From CAWFLT01 sp963816795 (GTDB taxonomy: Bacteria > Acidobacteriota > Vicinamibacteria > Vicinamibacterales > SCN-69-37): a DNA stretch of 64,000 nt. The stretch spans positions 124,001 to 188,000 of the forward strand of contig CAWFLT010000004.1 of NCBI GenBank assembly GCA_963816795.1, given 5' to 3'. Positions 16,312 to 26,570 of this stretch are shown here, in pieces. The notes under the pieces are model-generated. The model did no database searches, was not told where the DNA came from, and saw only the letters and a program-made list of their open reading frames with translations. The translations under genes were made by a program, and so were the position numbers. Every line of letters starts with the position of its first letter. The first letter of the stretch is position 1.

Positions 16312-18152
16312 TTACACGGCGGAATCCGGAAGGCCCCGATCCTGGACGAGTAATTCGTCGCGTCCTTCTTGTAGTAGTCGCCGACGTACCAGATCGTGCA
16401 GTCGTCAGACGGGATCGACGGCGGTCTGCGAGTAGTCTTCCCACCGCAGCCCGTACGTCTGCGCCGCCGCGCCCTCTACGAGAATCGTTTCGCGCAGGCT
16501 CAAGACGCCCTTGCGGATCGGTCGGTGTCCGGCCGGCGAAGCGCTGGCCGGCGAAGTGCGGCGGGCCCGCCGAACGAATAGCCGATGCCGATGTTGCCGA
16601 AGCGGTCGATCGCCGGGCTCGCCATCCAGCGGTAGATCGCGTCGGGCGCGTAGGTGCCCTGCTGATACAGCGAGATCGTGCGATCGCGGTTGACGCGGAA
16701 CTCGTACCAGCGCACGCCGCCGCCAGCAGCTTCGGTGTTGACCGAGTGCACCGCGACGATCGACTCGACGCCGTTCACGTTGCGATAGACGACCCGCGCC
16801 ATGATCTTGTCGCCCTGCGCGTCGAGCCGCCGTTCGGTTCCCGGCTGCGGCACGCAGTTGGTCAGCTGGCCGTTGCAGAGATAGTGATACGGCGCGACCG
16901 GGATCTTCACCGGGCCGGTGACCTTCGTGTTGGCGGGCGTCTTCCAGTCGACGTGGAAGCTCCAGACGTAGATGCCGTCATCGTCGAAATCGTCCTTCAG
17001 CTGCGTGCCGCCGGTGGCCATCATGACGTTCGGCGCTCCGGCGGGCGGCAACCGCTTGCCGTCGAGGTCGGCGTTGTTGAGGAAGTTCACGTCGTTGATG
17101 ATCACGCACTGCTCGGTCGCCGGCTTCGCCGCGCAGCATGCGCTGGCGGTCGACGACGCACGCGTGCTTCTCGATCACGTCGTCGCCCGTGCTCGTCGGG
17201 ACGTAGTAGCCGTCGGGCCAGACGGCGGGACGCGGGTAGTCGGGGAAGAGCGGGCGCAGGAATTCGTAGCGGTAGTACTCGCCGAGCGGATCCGACGTCG
17301 GCTGATGGCGTAGCACATCGAGTACGGGCCCTGCGGCCGTGGCGGCGCGGGCTGGCCAGGGCCGGGTGCGCCGCGGCCCGCGCTGTGCGCCGGGTGGTGG
17401 CGTCTGGCCTGCGCCGGTGGCGGCGGTGGCGCGGGCGGCGGCACGAACAGCTTCGCCGCACGTCCCGGTTGTCCGGCCACGCCGGGCGGGCTGACGTACG
17501 CGGGCTCGCCGGCTTTCCATCCCGCCGGCTGATCGGGCCGCGTTTCCGCGCGGCCGAAGATCGGCATCACGACCAGCCAGCGATCGGCGAGCTGGTCGTA
17601 GCGGACGACGGCGTCGCCGTTGTTCCGCGATTCGCACGTGCCGGTGAACCCGGCGAACGATCGTGTTCGTCGGCACGGCGCCGTAGAGGATCTTGCCGGT
17701 CTTGTCGAAGATCGCCATCCGCGAGTTCACGATCTGAAAGACGTGATTCGGGCCGACGGCCAGGCTGTTGTCGGACGGATTCCGGCCGGTCGAGATGCCG
17801 TGCGGACCCTCGAAACCGACGCCGAGACCGTCGAAGCTCTGCGACGAGCGTCGCCTGCGGGCCGCGTGCCGTGCGCCGTCTGCTCGACGGCGGCTCCGTC
17901 CGCATTCTTCGGCGGTGCCGCCGGTGCGCCGCCGCCGCGCTGCTGCGATTCTTCGTCGGCGTCGTCCTCGGCGTCTTCGCGTTCGTCCGCTGGCGGCGCC
18001 AAACGGCCAGACGTGTCGTGGGCCACCGGCGAGTTGACGGAGGCCCGCTGATCACGCTCCCTCACGCCCCTGGAGAAATCGACGGTCCACAAGATGAGGC
18101 CCGCGATCGCGCTCGCGAAGATGACGACCAGAAGCAGATGCCGGCTACGCAT
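16312..18152 (-). CDS. Large secreted protein of unknown function, beta-propeller-like (frameshifted consensus)
   Basis: The start ATG at 18152 gives a membrane/signal segment (HLLLVVIFASAIAGLILW) followed by an acidic low-complexity linker. Consecutive frame pieces then read as one protein: SDNSLAVGPNHVFQIVNSRM, AIFDKTGKILYGAVPTNTI, FTGTCESRNNGDAVVRYDQL, ADRWLVVMPIF, SDPLGEYYRYEFLRPLFPDY, DDDGIYVWSFHVDWKTPANT, WMASPAIDRFGNIGIGYSFG, and a tail DYYKKDATNYSSRIGAFRIP ending at TAA (complement 16312-16314). The 'SxAVGPNHxVQxVN...YDQxADRWL' arrangement recurs in many secreted proteins of soil bacteria, with no function known to me. A proline/alanine-rich insert lies near 17400. The frame changes at least six times. 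Confidence 0.65.
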
Positions 18153-18220
18153 GCGCGTGATCCTATTACGACGCGCGCCCGGCCCGCCGTTATCGACTCA
18201 TTAGGTTGGCCAACTTTAGT

Positions 18221-18290
18221 CGCGCGTGGGGCCCCACCCCCACGCGCAGCGCCCGCGACGGCTCGCTACGCTCGTCTGCGGGCGGTCAAC
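18221..18290 (+). repeat. Partial REP-like element
   Basis: CGCGTGGGGCCCCACCCCCA followed by CGCGC begins like the REP unit at 16139 and forms the same first hairpin, but the second half diverges into GCCCGCGACGGCTCGCTACG. It lies between divergent genes (starts 18152 and 18301), so here it cannot be a simple 3' terminator for either. Confidence 0.6.
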
Positions 18291-18300
18291 TCCGTTTAGT

Positions 18301-20595
18301 ATGGGCTCCATGCGATCCACCACACGTCGCGATGCGATCAAGCAACTTGGCAGTGCCGGTGCCGGCTTCGTGCTCGCCGGTGGCGTCATTCGCGGCCGCT
18401 ACGCCGACATCGTCATTGCCGGGCAACCGGTCGAGATCGCGGTCTCGTCGGTCAGCCCCGACACGGTTCGCATCACGGTGCGGCAGATTCAGAGCGAGGG
18501 CCTCGCGCCGATCGCCGCGACTGGCGCGCTGGTGCAGGACGAGTTCGGCAAGCCGCTCGCACAATCGCGGACGGAGGAATCGTTTCCGCGTGTTCGGGCG
18601 GGTAATCTCGTCGTCCGATACACGCGACAAAGCGGGTCGCCGCCAACGATTCACGTCGAGACGCCGGGCGGCCAGCCCGTGCAGCGCTTCACGCTCGACG
18701 CCGTGGCGCCGGGATTGTCGTTTCTGATGGGCAGCGGACCGCTGCTCGGACTCGGCGAGGGCGGCGCGCGCTTCGACCGCCGCGGATCGACCGATCGGAT
18801 GCGCAACGGACAGGTGACGTCCGAGCCGGACGGCTATCGCCTCGCCATCCACGGCACGCGTGCGCCGATCCAGTGGCTCGTCAGCACCGATCCCGGATGG
18901 GGCCTGTTCATTCACCAGCCGTACGGCGCCTTCGACTTCACCGGCACCGATGGCACGTTCACCCCGCCGGCCGCCAACGCGCTCCCGCTCGATCTGTTCG
19001 TCGTCGGCGCGCGCGATCCGAAGGTCATCCTGCGCGAGTACGCGCGCATCACCGGACTTCCAGAAATGCCGGCGCGGTGGACATTCGGGTATCTCCAGTC
19101 GAGCCGCACGCTCGCGGGCGAGGCGGAGATCCTCGCGATCGCGAAGACCTTTCGCGAGAAGAAACTGCCGTGCGACGGGTTGATCTATCTCGGCACCGAG
19201 TTCGCGCCGTCGGGGTGGAACACGCGCAACGGCGAGTTCACGCTGGCATCCGACGAATTTTCCGGATCCCAAGAAAGTGATCGACGCGCTGCACGCCGAT
19301 CACTTCAAGGTCATCGTTCACGTCGTCATCGAAGGGCAGCGGCTGCTCGGCCGCGTGAGCGATCCGTGCACGGCCGCGCCGCTCCCGAGCGGGCGGACGG
19401 CCGACATGGCTGGCCGCCGGAGCGCCAGGTCGCCTGCTACTGGCCGGTGCACAAGTCGGCGCTCGACGTCGGCGTTGACGGCTGGTGGCCCGATCAGGGC
19501 GACGGCTTCGACGGCCCGTCGCGATTCAACCGGCACCGCATGTACTGGGAAGGCAGCCAGATGTATCGGCCCGACGAGCGTCCGTTCGCGCTGCACCGCA
19601 ACGCCTCTGCCGGCGTGCAGCGCTTCGGCGGATTCATCTGGTCCGGCGACGTGCAGAACCGATGGGAAACCCTCAAGGTGCACGTCGGCATCGGGATCAA
19701 CACGGGACTGTCGGGATTGCCCTACTGGGGCACCGACATCGGCGGGTTCAATCCGACGCCCGAGTACACCGGCGAACTACACGTCCGCTGGTTTCAGTTC
19801 GGGGCTTTCAATCCGCTGTTTCGCGCCCATGGGCGGAATTGGCATCTCAAACTGCCGTGGGGCTGGAACGGCGGGGAAGGCGGCCCCTTCGAGGCCGGGA
19901 CGTGGCGGGCCGCGCCCGAGGAGCTGCGCAACGCGAACGTCGAGCCGATCTGCAAGGAGTATCTGGAGCTGCGGTCGCGTTTGATGCCGTATCTCTACAC
20001 GGCCGTGCGCGAATGTCATGACACTGGGATGCCGATCATCCGGGCGCTGTGGCTGCACGCCCCGAACGATCCCATCGCCGCCGGCCGCAGCGACTGCTAC
20101 ATGTGGGGGCCCGATCTGCTCGTTGCTCCAGTCGTCGAGCAAGGGGCGACGAGCAAGAAGGTCTATCTGCCGGCCGGTCTGTGGTACGACTTCTGGACCA
20201 ACGAGAAAGTGCAGGGCGGCCGTGAGATCGATCGCGCGGTGGACTTGAAAACGACGCCGCTTTACGTTCGCGCAGGCACGGTGCTGCCGCTCGGGCCCGT
20301 CAAGCAGTACGCCGACGAGCCGAGCGACGCCCCGCTCGAGCTCGTCGTCTATCCCGGCGCCAGCCGCGTGTCGTCAATCTATGAGGACGACGGCAAGTCA
20401 TTCGCGTACCGAACGGGGGCGTGGATGCGGACGGAGCTGGAGTGGCGCGACGGCCAGCGCCAGCTCGAAGTGCGGCTCGGGACCGGCTCGCGAATGCTGC
20501 CGCCGGCCAGCCGGCGCCTCGCCGTCCACCTCGCGGGATCGTCCGAGGTGCGCTCGGTCACGTTCACCGGCCGCACGCTCGACGTCAGGCTATAG
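18301..20595 (+). CDS. Glycoside hydrolase family 31 (alpha-glucosidase/xylosidase-like), Tat-exported
   Basis: ATG 18301 (or 18310) precedes a twin-arginine-type signal (STTRRDAIKQLGSAGAGFVL). The protein shows the GH31 order: N-terminal beta-sandwich (GLGEGGARFDRRGS), then the TIM barrel starting PARWTFGYLQSSRTLAGEAE. The nucleophile region is GVDGWWPDQGDGF and the acid/base region IWSGDVQNRWETLKVH, then GLSGLPYWGTDIGGFNPTPE, RSRLMPYLYTAVREC and the C-terminal sheet LLVAPVVEQGATSKKVYLPA. About 50 residues (19261-19420) are read out of frame between compensating insertions, beginning with TCCG at 19261. Restored they read DPKKVIDALHADHFKVIVHV, as expected. It probably degrades alpha-linked oligosaccharides outside the cytoplasm. 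Confidence 0.87.
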   Translation: MGSMRSTTRRDAIKQLGSAGAGFVLAGGVIRGRYADIVIAGQPVEIAVSSVSPDTVRITVRQIQSEGLAPIAATGALVQDEFGKPLAQSRTEESFPRVRAGNLVVRYTRQSGSPPTIHVETPGGQPVQRFTLDAVAPGLSFLMGSGPLLGLGEGGARFDRRGSTDRMRNGQVTSEPDGYRLAIHGTRAPIQWLVSTDPGWGLFIHQPYGAFDFTGTDGTFTPPAANALPLDLFVVGARDPKVILREYARITGLPEMPARWTFGYLQSSRTLAGEAEILAIAKTFREKKLPCDGLIYLGTEFAPSGWNTRNGEFTLASDEFSGSQESDRRAARRSLQGHRSRRHRRAAAARPRERSVHGRAAPERADGRHGWPPERQVACYWPVHKSALDVGVDGWWPDQGDGFDGPSRFNRHRMYWEGSQMYRPDERPFALHRNASAGVQRFGGFIWSGDVQNRWETLKVHVGIGINTGLSGLPYWGTDIGGFNPTPEYTGELHVRWFQFGAFNPLFRAHGRNWHLKLPWGWNGGEGGPFEAGTWRAAPEELRNANVEPICKEYLELRSRLMPYLYTAVRECHDTGMPIIRALWLHAPNDPIAAGRSDCYMWGPDLLVAPVVEQGATSKKVYLPAGLWYDFWTNEKVQGGREIDRAVDLKTTPLYVRAGTVLPLGPVKQYADEPSDAPLELVVYPGASRVSSIYEDDGKSFAYRTGAWMRTELEWRDGQRQLEVRLGTGSRMLPPASRRLAVHLAGSSEVRSVTFTGRTLDVRL

Positions 20596-20604
20596 AGATT
20601 CAGA

Positions 20605-20687
20605 AAGATCTTTTCAACACGAAGGGCACGAAGCACACGAAGGGGACGAAGAACACGACTTCGCGCTGCTTCGTGTTGAAAGATCTT
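20605..20687. terminator. Inverted-repeat CACGAAG element between convergent genes
   Basis: AAGATCTTTTCAACACGAAG (20605-20624) pairs with CTTCGTGTTGAAAGATCTT (20669-20687), with one extra T. The ~44-base loop is made of CACGAAG(G) words. GH31 ends at 20595 and the opposing esterase ends at 20698, so the element fills the whole convergent gap. A bidirectional transcription terminator is the simplest reading; termination itself is inferred. Confidence 0.6.
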
Positions 20688-20697
20688 GATCTTGTGA

Positions 20698-22251
20698 CTA
20701 TCGCCCCCGACGCCGCTTCTCGATCGCGTCCTGCACTTCGTAGCGGTCGCGATGCGCTTCTGCTTCGGCGGCGGCGTTGGCGTTGAGGCGCATCAGTTGA
20801 TGCTTCGCGTCCCACGCGGGCCAGGCGGGAAGACCCTTGCCGTTGGGGTTGCCCGTCCTGGCGAAATTCGTCCAGTAGGCTCCCATCAGATCGGCCACCT
20901 GGCGATCGGCCGGCCGCCACGCGAGCTTGCGCGTCGCGAGCGCGTGAAAGACGTACTCGATGTCGGTGGCGTGCGCTGCGCCAGGATCGTCTGGCGCGGG
21001 ATCGCCCGTGGCGGTGGGGAAGATCTGATCGAAGAGATACCGGTAGACCGGCGACTTGCCGGTGGCGGCGTGGACCTCGATCCACTTCCAGGTGTTGTAG
21101 CCGATGAAGTTATCGCTCGCGAGTGCGACGGCGGCCCGGCGCGCCTCCGCATCGGTCGTCGCCGCGTAGACCTTCCCGATTGTGTCGGCGTCGTCGGGAT
21201 ACTGCTTATTGATCTGCGCCTGGAGATTCGCGACGGTGATCGGCCCCGCCTTGATCTCGGCCGAATTCCAGCCAGCGAGGAGCGGAACGTGGTGCTGCCG
21301 GCCTGCGGCAAACGTCTCCCACGGATCTTCCGTCAACGCGTCGCCGTCGATGATCGGCCAGAACAGGCCGGTGTTCCGGCCGACGGCCTTCACCAGTTCA
21401 GCCGGCGTCTTGCCGCGCAACGCCGCCACTGACGGCGCGCCGATGGACTCGGCGAACTTCGCGCCGGCCGCCTCCGCCTCAACACGCGCCGATGGGCGGC
21501 GCTGGCTCGTGAAATAGGCGCCGCTCTGACCGATGGCCTTGTGAATCAGGCCACGGGTCAAAGGGGACGCCATCAACGCGCTCACCGAGAACGAGCCCGC
21601 CGATTCGCCGAAGATCGTCACGTTGTTCGGATTGCCGCCAAAGGCGGCGATGTTCTCGCGTACCCAACGGAGCGCAGCAATCTGATCGAGCAGGCCGTAG
21701 TTGCCAGACACTTTTTTCGGGGACTCGGCTGCCAGCTCCGGATGCGCCAGGAATCCAAAGAGCGCCATCCGGTAATTGATTTCCACGATGACGACGCCTC
21801 GGGCGGCGAGCGAGGCGCCCTCGTGGCGGCCCTCGTCGCTCGCGCCGGAGGCAAAGCCGCCGCCGTGGATCCAGAACATCACCGGCAGCCGTTCAGACCC
21901 TGACTTTGCCGGTGTCCAGATGGAGAGATACAGGCAATCTTCGCTCTCGGCGGGACTGCGAAAGATCATGTCGGCGAACGGGTTGGTCTGGATGCAGCGG
22001 TTGCCGAACGTCGTCGCGTTGCGGACGCCGCTCCAATTCGCCACCGGTTGAGGGGCCTTCCATCGAAGGTCACCGACGGGCGGCGCCGCAAACGGCACGC
22101 CGAGGAACATTCGGACGCCCGGCGTCGTGCTCATCGTGCCCGCCAGCATCCCGTTCGCGACACGCACTTCGTCAGCCAGGCGGGCGCCGCTGAGTGGCGC
22201 TGTGCCCAGAAGTCCGATAGCCAAGCCGCTCACCACGCGCCAATCGCACAC
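20698..22251 (-). CDS. Type B carboxylesterase
   Basis: Intact protein of about 517 residues with the carboxylesterase fold (PF00135): GVPFAAPPVGDLRWKAPQPV, SEDCLYLSIWTP, PVMFWIHGGGFASGAS (oxyanion hole), the nucleophile elbow VTIFGESAGSFSVSALMASP, GWNSAEIKAGP, and the catalytic histidine in AAHATDIEYVF. GTG 22251 gives a good signal peptide (VVSGLAIGLLGTAPLSGA). The frame stays open to a TTG at 22314, but that extension lies in repeat-derived sequence. It is convergent with GH31 and co-directional with the S9 peptidase behind it. Hydrolysis of carboxylic esters outside the cytoplasm is likely. Confidence 0.9.
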   Translation of the reverse strand: MCDWRVVSGLAIGLLGTAPLSGARLADEVRVANGMLAGTMSTTPGVRMFLGVPFAAPPVGDLRWKAPQPVANWSGVRNATTFGNRCIQTNPFADMIFRSPAESEDCLYLSIWTPAKSGSERLPVMFWIHGGGFASGASDEGRHEGASLAARGVVIVEINYRMALFGFLAHPELAAESPKKVSGNYGLLDQIAALRWVRENIAAFGGNPNNVTIFGESAGSFSVSALMASPLTRGLIHKAIGQSGAYFTSQRRPSARVEAEAAGAKFAESIGAPSVAALRGKTPAELVKAVGRNTGLFWPIIDGDALTEDPWETFAAGRQHHVPLLAGWNSAEIKAGPITVANLQAQINKQYPDDADTIGKVYAATTDAEARRAAVALASDNFIGYNTWKWIEVHAATGKSPVYRYLFDQIFPTATGDPAPDDPGAAHATDIEYVFHALATRKLAWRPADRQVADLMGAYWTNFARTGNPNGKGLPAWPAWDAKHQLMRLNANAAAEAEAHRDRYEVQDAIEKRRRGR

Positions 22252-22309
22252 ATCCGCGCATGACAGACCCTCTCGTGTTTTTGATCTTTGCAGAGTTCTT
22301 ACAACGTCG

Positions 22310-22434
22310 TTCAAACAACACGGAGTTCACGGAGCCATCACGGAGCACACGGGAGGACAGCTTGACTCAAAGGTCTTCTAAGTTCTCGCCTCCGTGCTCT
22401 CCGAGCCTCCCCGTGGTCCTCCGTGTTGAAAGAT
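22310..22434. repeat. CACGGAG tandem words with terminal inverted arms
   Basis: ACACGGAGTTCACGGAGCCA opens a run of CACGGAG words to ~22350. Complementary CTCCGTG / CTCCGAG words occupy 22389-22424, and the element closes with CTCCGTGTTGAAAGATCTA, the same boundary as at 20669-20687. It lies between two co-directional minus-strand genes and overlaps the TAG stop of the S9 peptidase. Confidence 0.75.
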
Positions 22435-24849
22435 CTAACGCTTCTCGCCGAGGAATTTGTCGAGAAACGCCTCCATGCGGTCGAACGTGTACAGCCAGCG
22501 GCTGTGCAGCAGCGTTTCGTGGATGTCGTCCGGGAAGACGATCAGCTCGTGGTACACCTTGCGCGCCCGCAGAAGCTGGACGAGGCCGACCGTCTGTGCG
22601 AAATTCACGTTGCGATCGTCGTCTCCGTGCACCAGCAGCACCGGCGATTTCCACTTGTCGATCTCGGAGATCGCCGATGCCCGGTAGGAAACGGCCGCCG
22701 GGTCGAGCGAACTGCCTTCGAGGTGAACACCGGCGAGGTCGACCCCCGCTTTGAAGACGTCCGAGTTGCGCGCCAGCCCTTCCGCGGTGAGCAAGCCTCC
22801 ATACGACAGGCCCCAGATGCCGACGCGCTCGGGATCGACATCCGGCCGCGCCGCGAGCCAGCGGCCGGCAGCGATGACGTCGCGATACTCGGAGTTGCCG
22901 CGCGCACCGGTCTCGGGCGCCTGGCGGAACGCGCGGCCGTAGCCGATGCCGCTGCGGTAATTCACCGAGAGGACGACGTAGCCCTTTGTCGTCAGCCACT
23001 GATTCACCGCGTAGAACACGTGGTAGAAGCTCAGATAGTGGTAGCCGAGCAGCATCTGCCGCGCGGGACCGCCGTGGACGAAGATGAGCGCCGGCCGCTT
23101 CTCTCCCGGCTTGATGTCCCTGGGCAGAAACAGCTGATTGTGGAACTCGACGCCATCCTCGGCTTTGAGCAGCACGTTGGTCGGCACGACGGACGCCGCG
23201 AGCGGAAAGTCCGCGCCGAGCACTGGATAGATCACTTTCTGTGCGGTCGGTGCTGACGGCGTCGCGGGCCAGAGCGCGACCGACTGCGGGCGCCGTGCAT
23301 CGGCGCTGAGGACCGCGATCTGTTTGCCGGACGCGAGCGGCACCGGCACGTTTTCGATCCCGTCGCCGGTCGTGATCTGCACCGGCGTTCCGCCCGCGAC
23401 CGGCACCGCGAAGATGTGCCGGCGGTTGATATCGCCGGCGTTGGTGCAATAGAAAAACGTCTTGCCGTCCTTCGACAGTGCGTACGCGGTCTGATCCTCG
23501 ATGATGCCGTTCGTCGTCGTCAGTCGAACCGGCGTCGCCGTCGGGCGCGTGATGTTGAGCGCGTAGTAGCGCGGCGACTCGTCATCCGGCTCTTGATTGG
23601 CGAGCGGGAAGACGAGCGAGTCGCCCGCCCACGTGATCGCGTTGATCGCGTTGAACACGCGATCGTCCGGCGCCGGATGCCAGATTTCCCTGGCGTCGCC
23701 GGTGGCCGCGTTGGCCAGCATCACGGCGAGCGTGTGGCCGCCGGGCAGCACGCCGCGGTAGAGACCAGGCTGCTGGGCGAGTGGCGCGTCAGCGGGAATC
23801 GGCGCTTCACCGCCGCCGCGGCCGCCACGTCCGCCCTGCCGGCCGGTCGCCGCTGGCGGCTGAGCGGGCGCGCCCGGTGGTGGCGTCGCAGTGGGCGGTG
23901 TTGCGCCGGGAGCTGGTGTCGTTGCCGGCGCCGGTGTCGCGGCCGGTGTTCCACCCTGCCGCCCGGCTGCGCCGCCTCCGCCCTGACGCCCAGCAGTCGC
24001 GTCCGGCATGCCGCTGCCTCGTCCGGGCGTCGGCTGCAGGCCGAACGGCGATCCGGGCCGGCGCAGAAACGCGATGGTCTTACCGTCGGGCGACCACGTC
24101 GGGCTGGTGTCGCGGTCCACTCCGGCGGCCATGAAGTTCACGCTGTGCGTCTTGACGTCGTACACCGCGATGAAGCTGTGCGTGGTGCGGTTGCTGACGA
24201 ATGCGACCTTGGATCCATCGGGCGACCAGCGCGGCCCGCTGTTCTGTCCCCACGCGCGGATGAACGGCACCTCGCCCTTGTCGGCGCGCGACGTCGCCGG
24301 CGCCTGACTGACGCGGGCCCGGTAAATCTGGCCGTCCTTCAGATACAGGACCGAGCGTCCGTCCGGCGACAGCACCGGGTTGCTGCCTTCCGCCAACCGC
24401 CAGGCGGGCCCGCCGATCGTGCGCGCCGCCCAGATCGCGCGCTCGGCGCCGTCGGGATCGCTCGTCGGATTCGCGACCCAGCCGGCATTGTTCGGCGCGT
24501 GGCCGCGTACGAAGACGACCACCGAGCCATCGTCCGAAATCCGCAGGCCGGTGAGATCGGTGCCGTCGTCATTCATGAACGACGTCACCCGCACCGGGCG
24601 GAACGCCGGCGCGACGGCGGTGAACACGTTCCGGCGGCCCTCCTCGTACGACAGCCACGCGATCCGGTCGGCATTCTTCGCCGACACCAGCTCGAGTGGC
24701 AGGCCCGGTTTGAGGAACTGCGCGATCGTCGGCTTGCCGTTCGGTGCCGGCGCAGCGAGAGCGTACTCCCGCGGCGACGATGTCGCAGAGAGCGCAGGAG
24801 AGACGAGCGTGGACGCGATGACCAGGGCGGCAACGTGGCGAAAACGCAT
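22435..24849 (-). CDS. S9-family prolyl-oligopeptidase-like serine peptidase
   Basis: Intact 804-residue secreted peptidase. The start ATG (24849) is preceded by GAGG and opens a signal peptide (HVAALVIASTLVSPALSA). A WD40-like/TolB propeller follows (GSNPVLSPDGRSVLYLKDG, GPRWSPDGSKVAFVSNRTTH, TSPTWSPDGKTIAFLRRPG). It is interrupted by a low-complexity Gly/Pro/Ala/Thr insert of about 75 residues (~23800-24010). The C-terminal alpha/beta hydrolase has RPALIFVHGGPARQM, the nucleophile GIWGLSYGGLLTAEGL, the acid VLLVHGDDDRNVNFAQ and the His DDIHETLLHSR. It probably cleaves peptides in the periplasm or outside the cell. The insert is unusual for the family and resembles surface linkers. Confidence 0.9.
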   Translation of the reverse strand: MRFRHVAALVIASTLVSPALSATSSPREYALAAPAPNGKPTIAQFLKPGLPLELVSAKNADRIAWLSYEEGRRNVFTAVAPAFRPVRVTSFMNDDGTDLTGLRISDDGSVVVFVRGHAPNNAGWVANPTSDPDGAERAIWAARTIGGPAWRLAEGSNPVLSPDGRSVLYLKDGQIYRARVSQAPATSRADKGEVPFIRAWGQNSGPRWSPDGSKVAFVSNRTTHSFIAVYDVKTHSVNFMAAGVDRDTSPTWSPDGKTIAFLRRPGSPFGLQPTPGRGSGMPDATAGRQGGGGAAGRQGGTPAATPAPATTPAPGATPPTATPPPGAPAQPPAATGRQGGRGGRGGGEAPIPADAPLAQQPGLYRGVLPGGHTLAVMLANAATGDAREIWHPAPDDRVFNAINAITWAGDSLVFPLANQEPDDESPRYYALNITRPTATPVRLTTTNGIIEDQTAYALSKDGKTFFYCTNAGDINRRHIFAVPVAGGTPVQITTGDGIENVPVPLASGKQIAVLSADARRPQSVALWPATPSAPTAQKVIYPVLGADFPLAASVVPTNVLLKAEDGVEFHNQLFLPRDIKPGEKRPALIFVHGGPARQMLLGYHYLSFYHVFYAVNQWLTTKGYVVLSVNYRSGIGYGRAFRQAPETGARGNSEYRDVIAAGRWLAARPDVDPERVGIWGLSYGGLLTAEGLARNSDVFKAGVDLAGVHLEGSSLDPAAVSYRASAISEIDKWKSPVLLVHGDDDRNVNFAQTVGLVQLLRARKVYHELIVFPDDIHETLLHSRWLYTFDRMEAFLDKFLGEKR

Positions 24850-24866
24850 GGGAACCTCAAAATTAG

Positions 24867-25050
24867 TGGCGTGGGGCCCCACCCCCACGCCTCGGGCCCG
24901 CGCCTTAAGGCGGCGCGGGGTGTCTACTTTGTTCTTCTCCGTGCCTCTAGCTTTTCTCCGTGTGCTCGCTCTTCCCCGTGCCATCAGACTTACGGCGTGG
25001 GGCCCCACCCCCACGCCTCGGGCCCGCGCCTTAAGGCGGCGCGGGGTGTC
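24867..25050. repeat. Two REP-like elements with CTCCGTG words between
   Basis: Copies at 24867-24924 and 24993-25050 both read GCGTGGGGCCCCACCCCCAC, GCCTCGGGCCCGCGCC, TTAAGGCGGCGCGGGGTGTC. The spacer and the right flank carry TTCTTCTCCGTGCC and TTTTCTCCGTG words. The first hairpin keeps its base pairing relative to the copies at 16139 despite C/T changes (GGCGTGGG with CCCACGCC), a sign of selection on structure. The region separates two co-directional minus-strand genes. Confidence 0.85.
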
Positions 25051-25095
25051 TTCTTTGTTCTTCTCCGTGCCCTCGCTCTCTCGCGTCCTCGGTCT

Positions 25096-26561
25096 TTATT
25101 TCGATGCGCGGACCCTCCAGATACGGTTGCCGCCATCGTCGGAGACGAGCAGGCTGCCGTCGCGCGCGACGGTGACGCCCACGGGCCGTCCCCAGCGTTC
25201 CATCTGCACGCCCTCGCCGCCGTCCTTCGAGACGAAGCCGGTGAGGAAGTCTTCGAGCGGACCGGGCCGGCCGTTGGTCATCGGGAAGAACACGACCTTG
25301 TACCCGGCGGCGGTCTGGCGGTTCCACGAGCCGTGCAGCGCGACGAATCCGCCGTTGCGATACTTCGCCGGGAACTGCGTGCCTTCGTAGAAGGTGATGC
25401 CGAGCGCGGCCGAATGTGCGGGAATCAGCACGTCGGGGACGAGGGCGCGTTTGACGAGGTCCGGAAACGCGCCGACGTAGCGCGGATCGTAGTTCGGTCC
25501 GATGTAGGAGTACGGCCAGCCGTAGAACCCGCCGTCTTTGACCGACGTCGCGTAGTCGGGCACGAGATCGTCGCCGAGGTTGTCGCGTTCGTTGACCGCG
25601 GTCCAGATGATGTCGCTGCCCGGCTGCAGGGCGAGTCCCACCGGATTGCGGATGCCCGACGCGTAGACGCGGTAGCCGGTGCCGTCCGGATTGAACTCGA
25701 GGATGGCGGCGCGCCGGCAATCTTCGCCGGCGGTGTTGTTCGACTGCGATCCAACGGCGAGATACATCTTGGTGCCGGCGCGATTGAACACGATGTTGCG
25801 CGTCGAGTGTCCGCCCCCTGGCAGGTCGAGGAGTTTTTCGGGCGGACCCTGCGCCTGCAGATCGCCGGCGGTGTACTTGTAACGGATCAACGCGGTCGGT
25901 GTGCCGACGTAGAGGAAGCCATTCTGAAATGCGAGCCCGAAGGGCGCCGACAACGTGCCCGGTCCGGGTGCATGAAACGCCGGTGGCGCCGCGCAGGCCG
26001 GCGCGGCCGCGCCGAGGATCGGACCGTTGATCGCCAGGTTCACCTCGGTTGGCGCGGGCGGCGGAGGCGGTGGAGGTGGTGGTGGTGAGGCGCAGCGCCC
26101 GCAGCGCCAGCGCCGCGCGCCGGTGCGGCGCCCGCTCCAGCCGCGCCGCCGGGAGGGCCACCGCGCCGGGGCGGGGCCTCGCCTTGCGCATAGACGCCGC
26201 GTTCCTCGAACACGCCGTCGTTGTTCGCGTCGCGCAGCACCGTGATGTTGTGCGCCGACGGCGAGCTGACGAACAGGTCGCCGTTGGGCGCGTAAACCAT
26301 CAGCCGCGGCGCCTGCAGCTCGGCGTACACGCTGACCGTGAAGCCGCCCGGCGTCGTGGGCAGCACCGTCTCCGGCTTCGGCACCATGAACGCGCCGCCG
26401 CGCGTCGGCACGCCTACCGGCGCGAGCTTCTCGGCGCGCGGCTGGGGCTGTGTCGGATTGATCTGCGCGCCGGCAATCGTGCCCAGCGCGCCCGCCGCCA
26501 CTGCGACAAACGCCACACGCGGCACGAGTCGCGACGAAATGAACGCCTGACCGGTCTTCAT
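25096..26561 (-). CDS. Soluble glucose/sorbosone-dehydrogenase-type protein (PQQ-type six-bladed propeller)
   Basis: ATG 26561 starts a signal peptide (VPRVAFVAVAAGALGTIAGA). An N-terminal NHL-like segment follows (VSVYAELQAPRLMVYAPNGD, DANNDGVFEERGVYA), then a Gly/Ala/Pro-rich linker where the frame changes (~26070-26180), then the dehydrogenase propeller: FGLAFQNGFLYVGTPTALIR, GGHSTRNIVFNRAGTKMYLA, YASGIRNPVGLALQPGSDI, GWPYSYIGPNYDPRYVG, GGFVALHGSWNRQTAAGYKV and RPVGVTVARDGSLLVSDDGG. These motifs match PF07995-type aldose dehydrogenases, which usually use PQQ. It sits just downstream of a cytochrome-bearing dehydrogenase, a plausible partner for periplasmic sugar oxidation (inference). Confidence 0.83.
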
Positions 26562-26570
26562 CTTCAGCTC

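Noticed and set aside
23416..26088. Long plus-strand open frame of 890 codons opposite the S9 peptidase and sorbosone-type dehydrogenase genes
   Set aside because: It is an antisense shadow caused by high GC. It is rich in Arg/Ala/Val, matches no family, and crosses two repeat-filled gaps, while the minus strand encodes clear enzymes.
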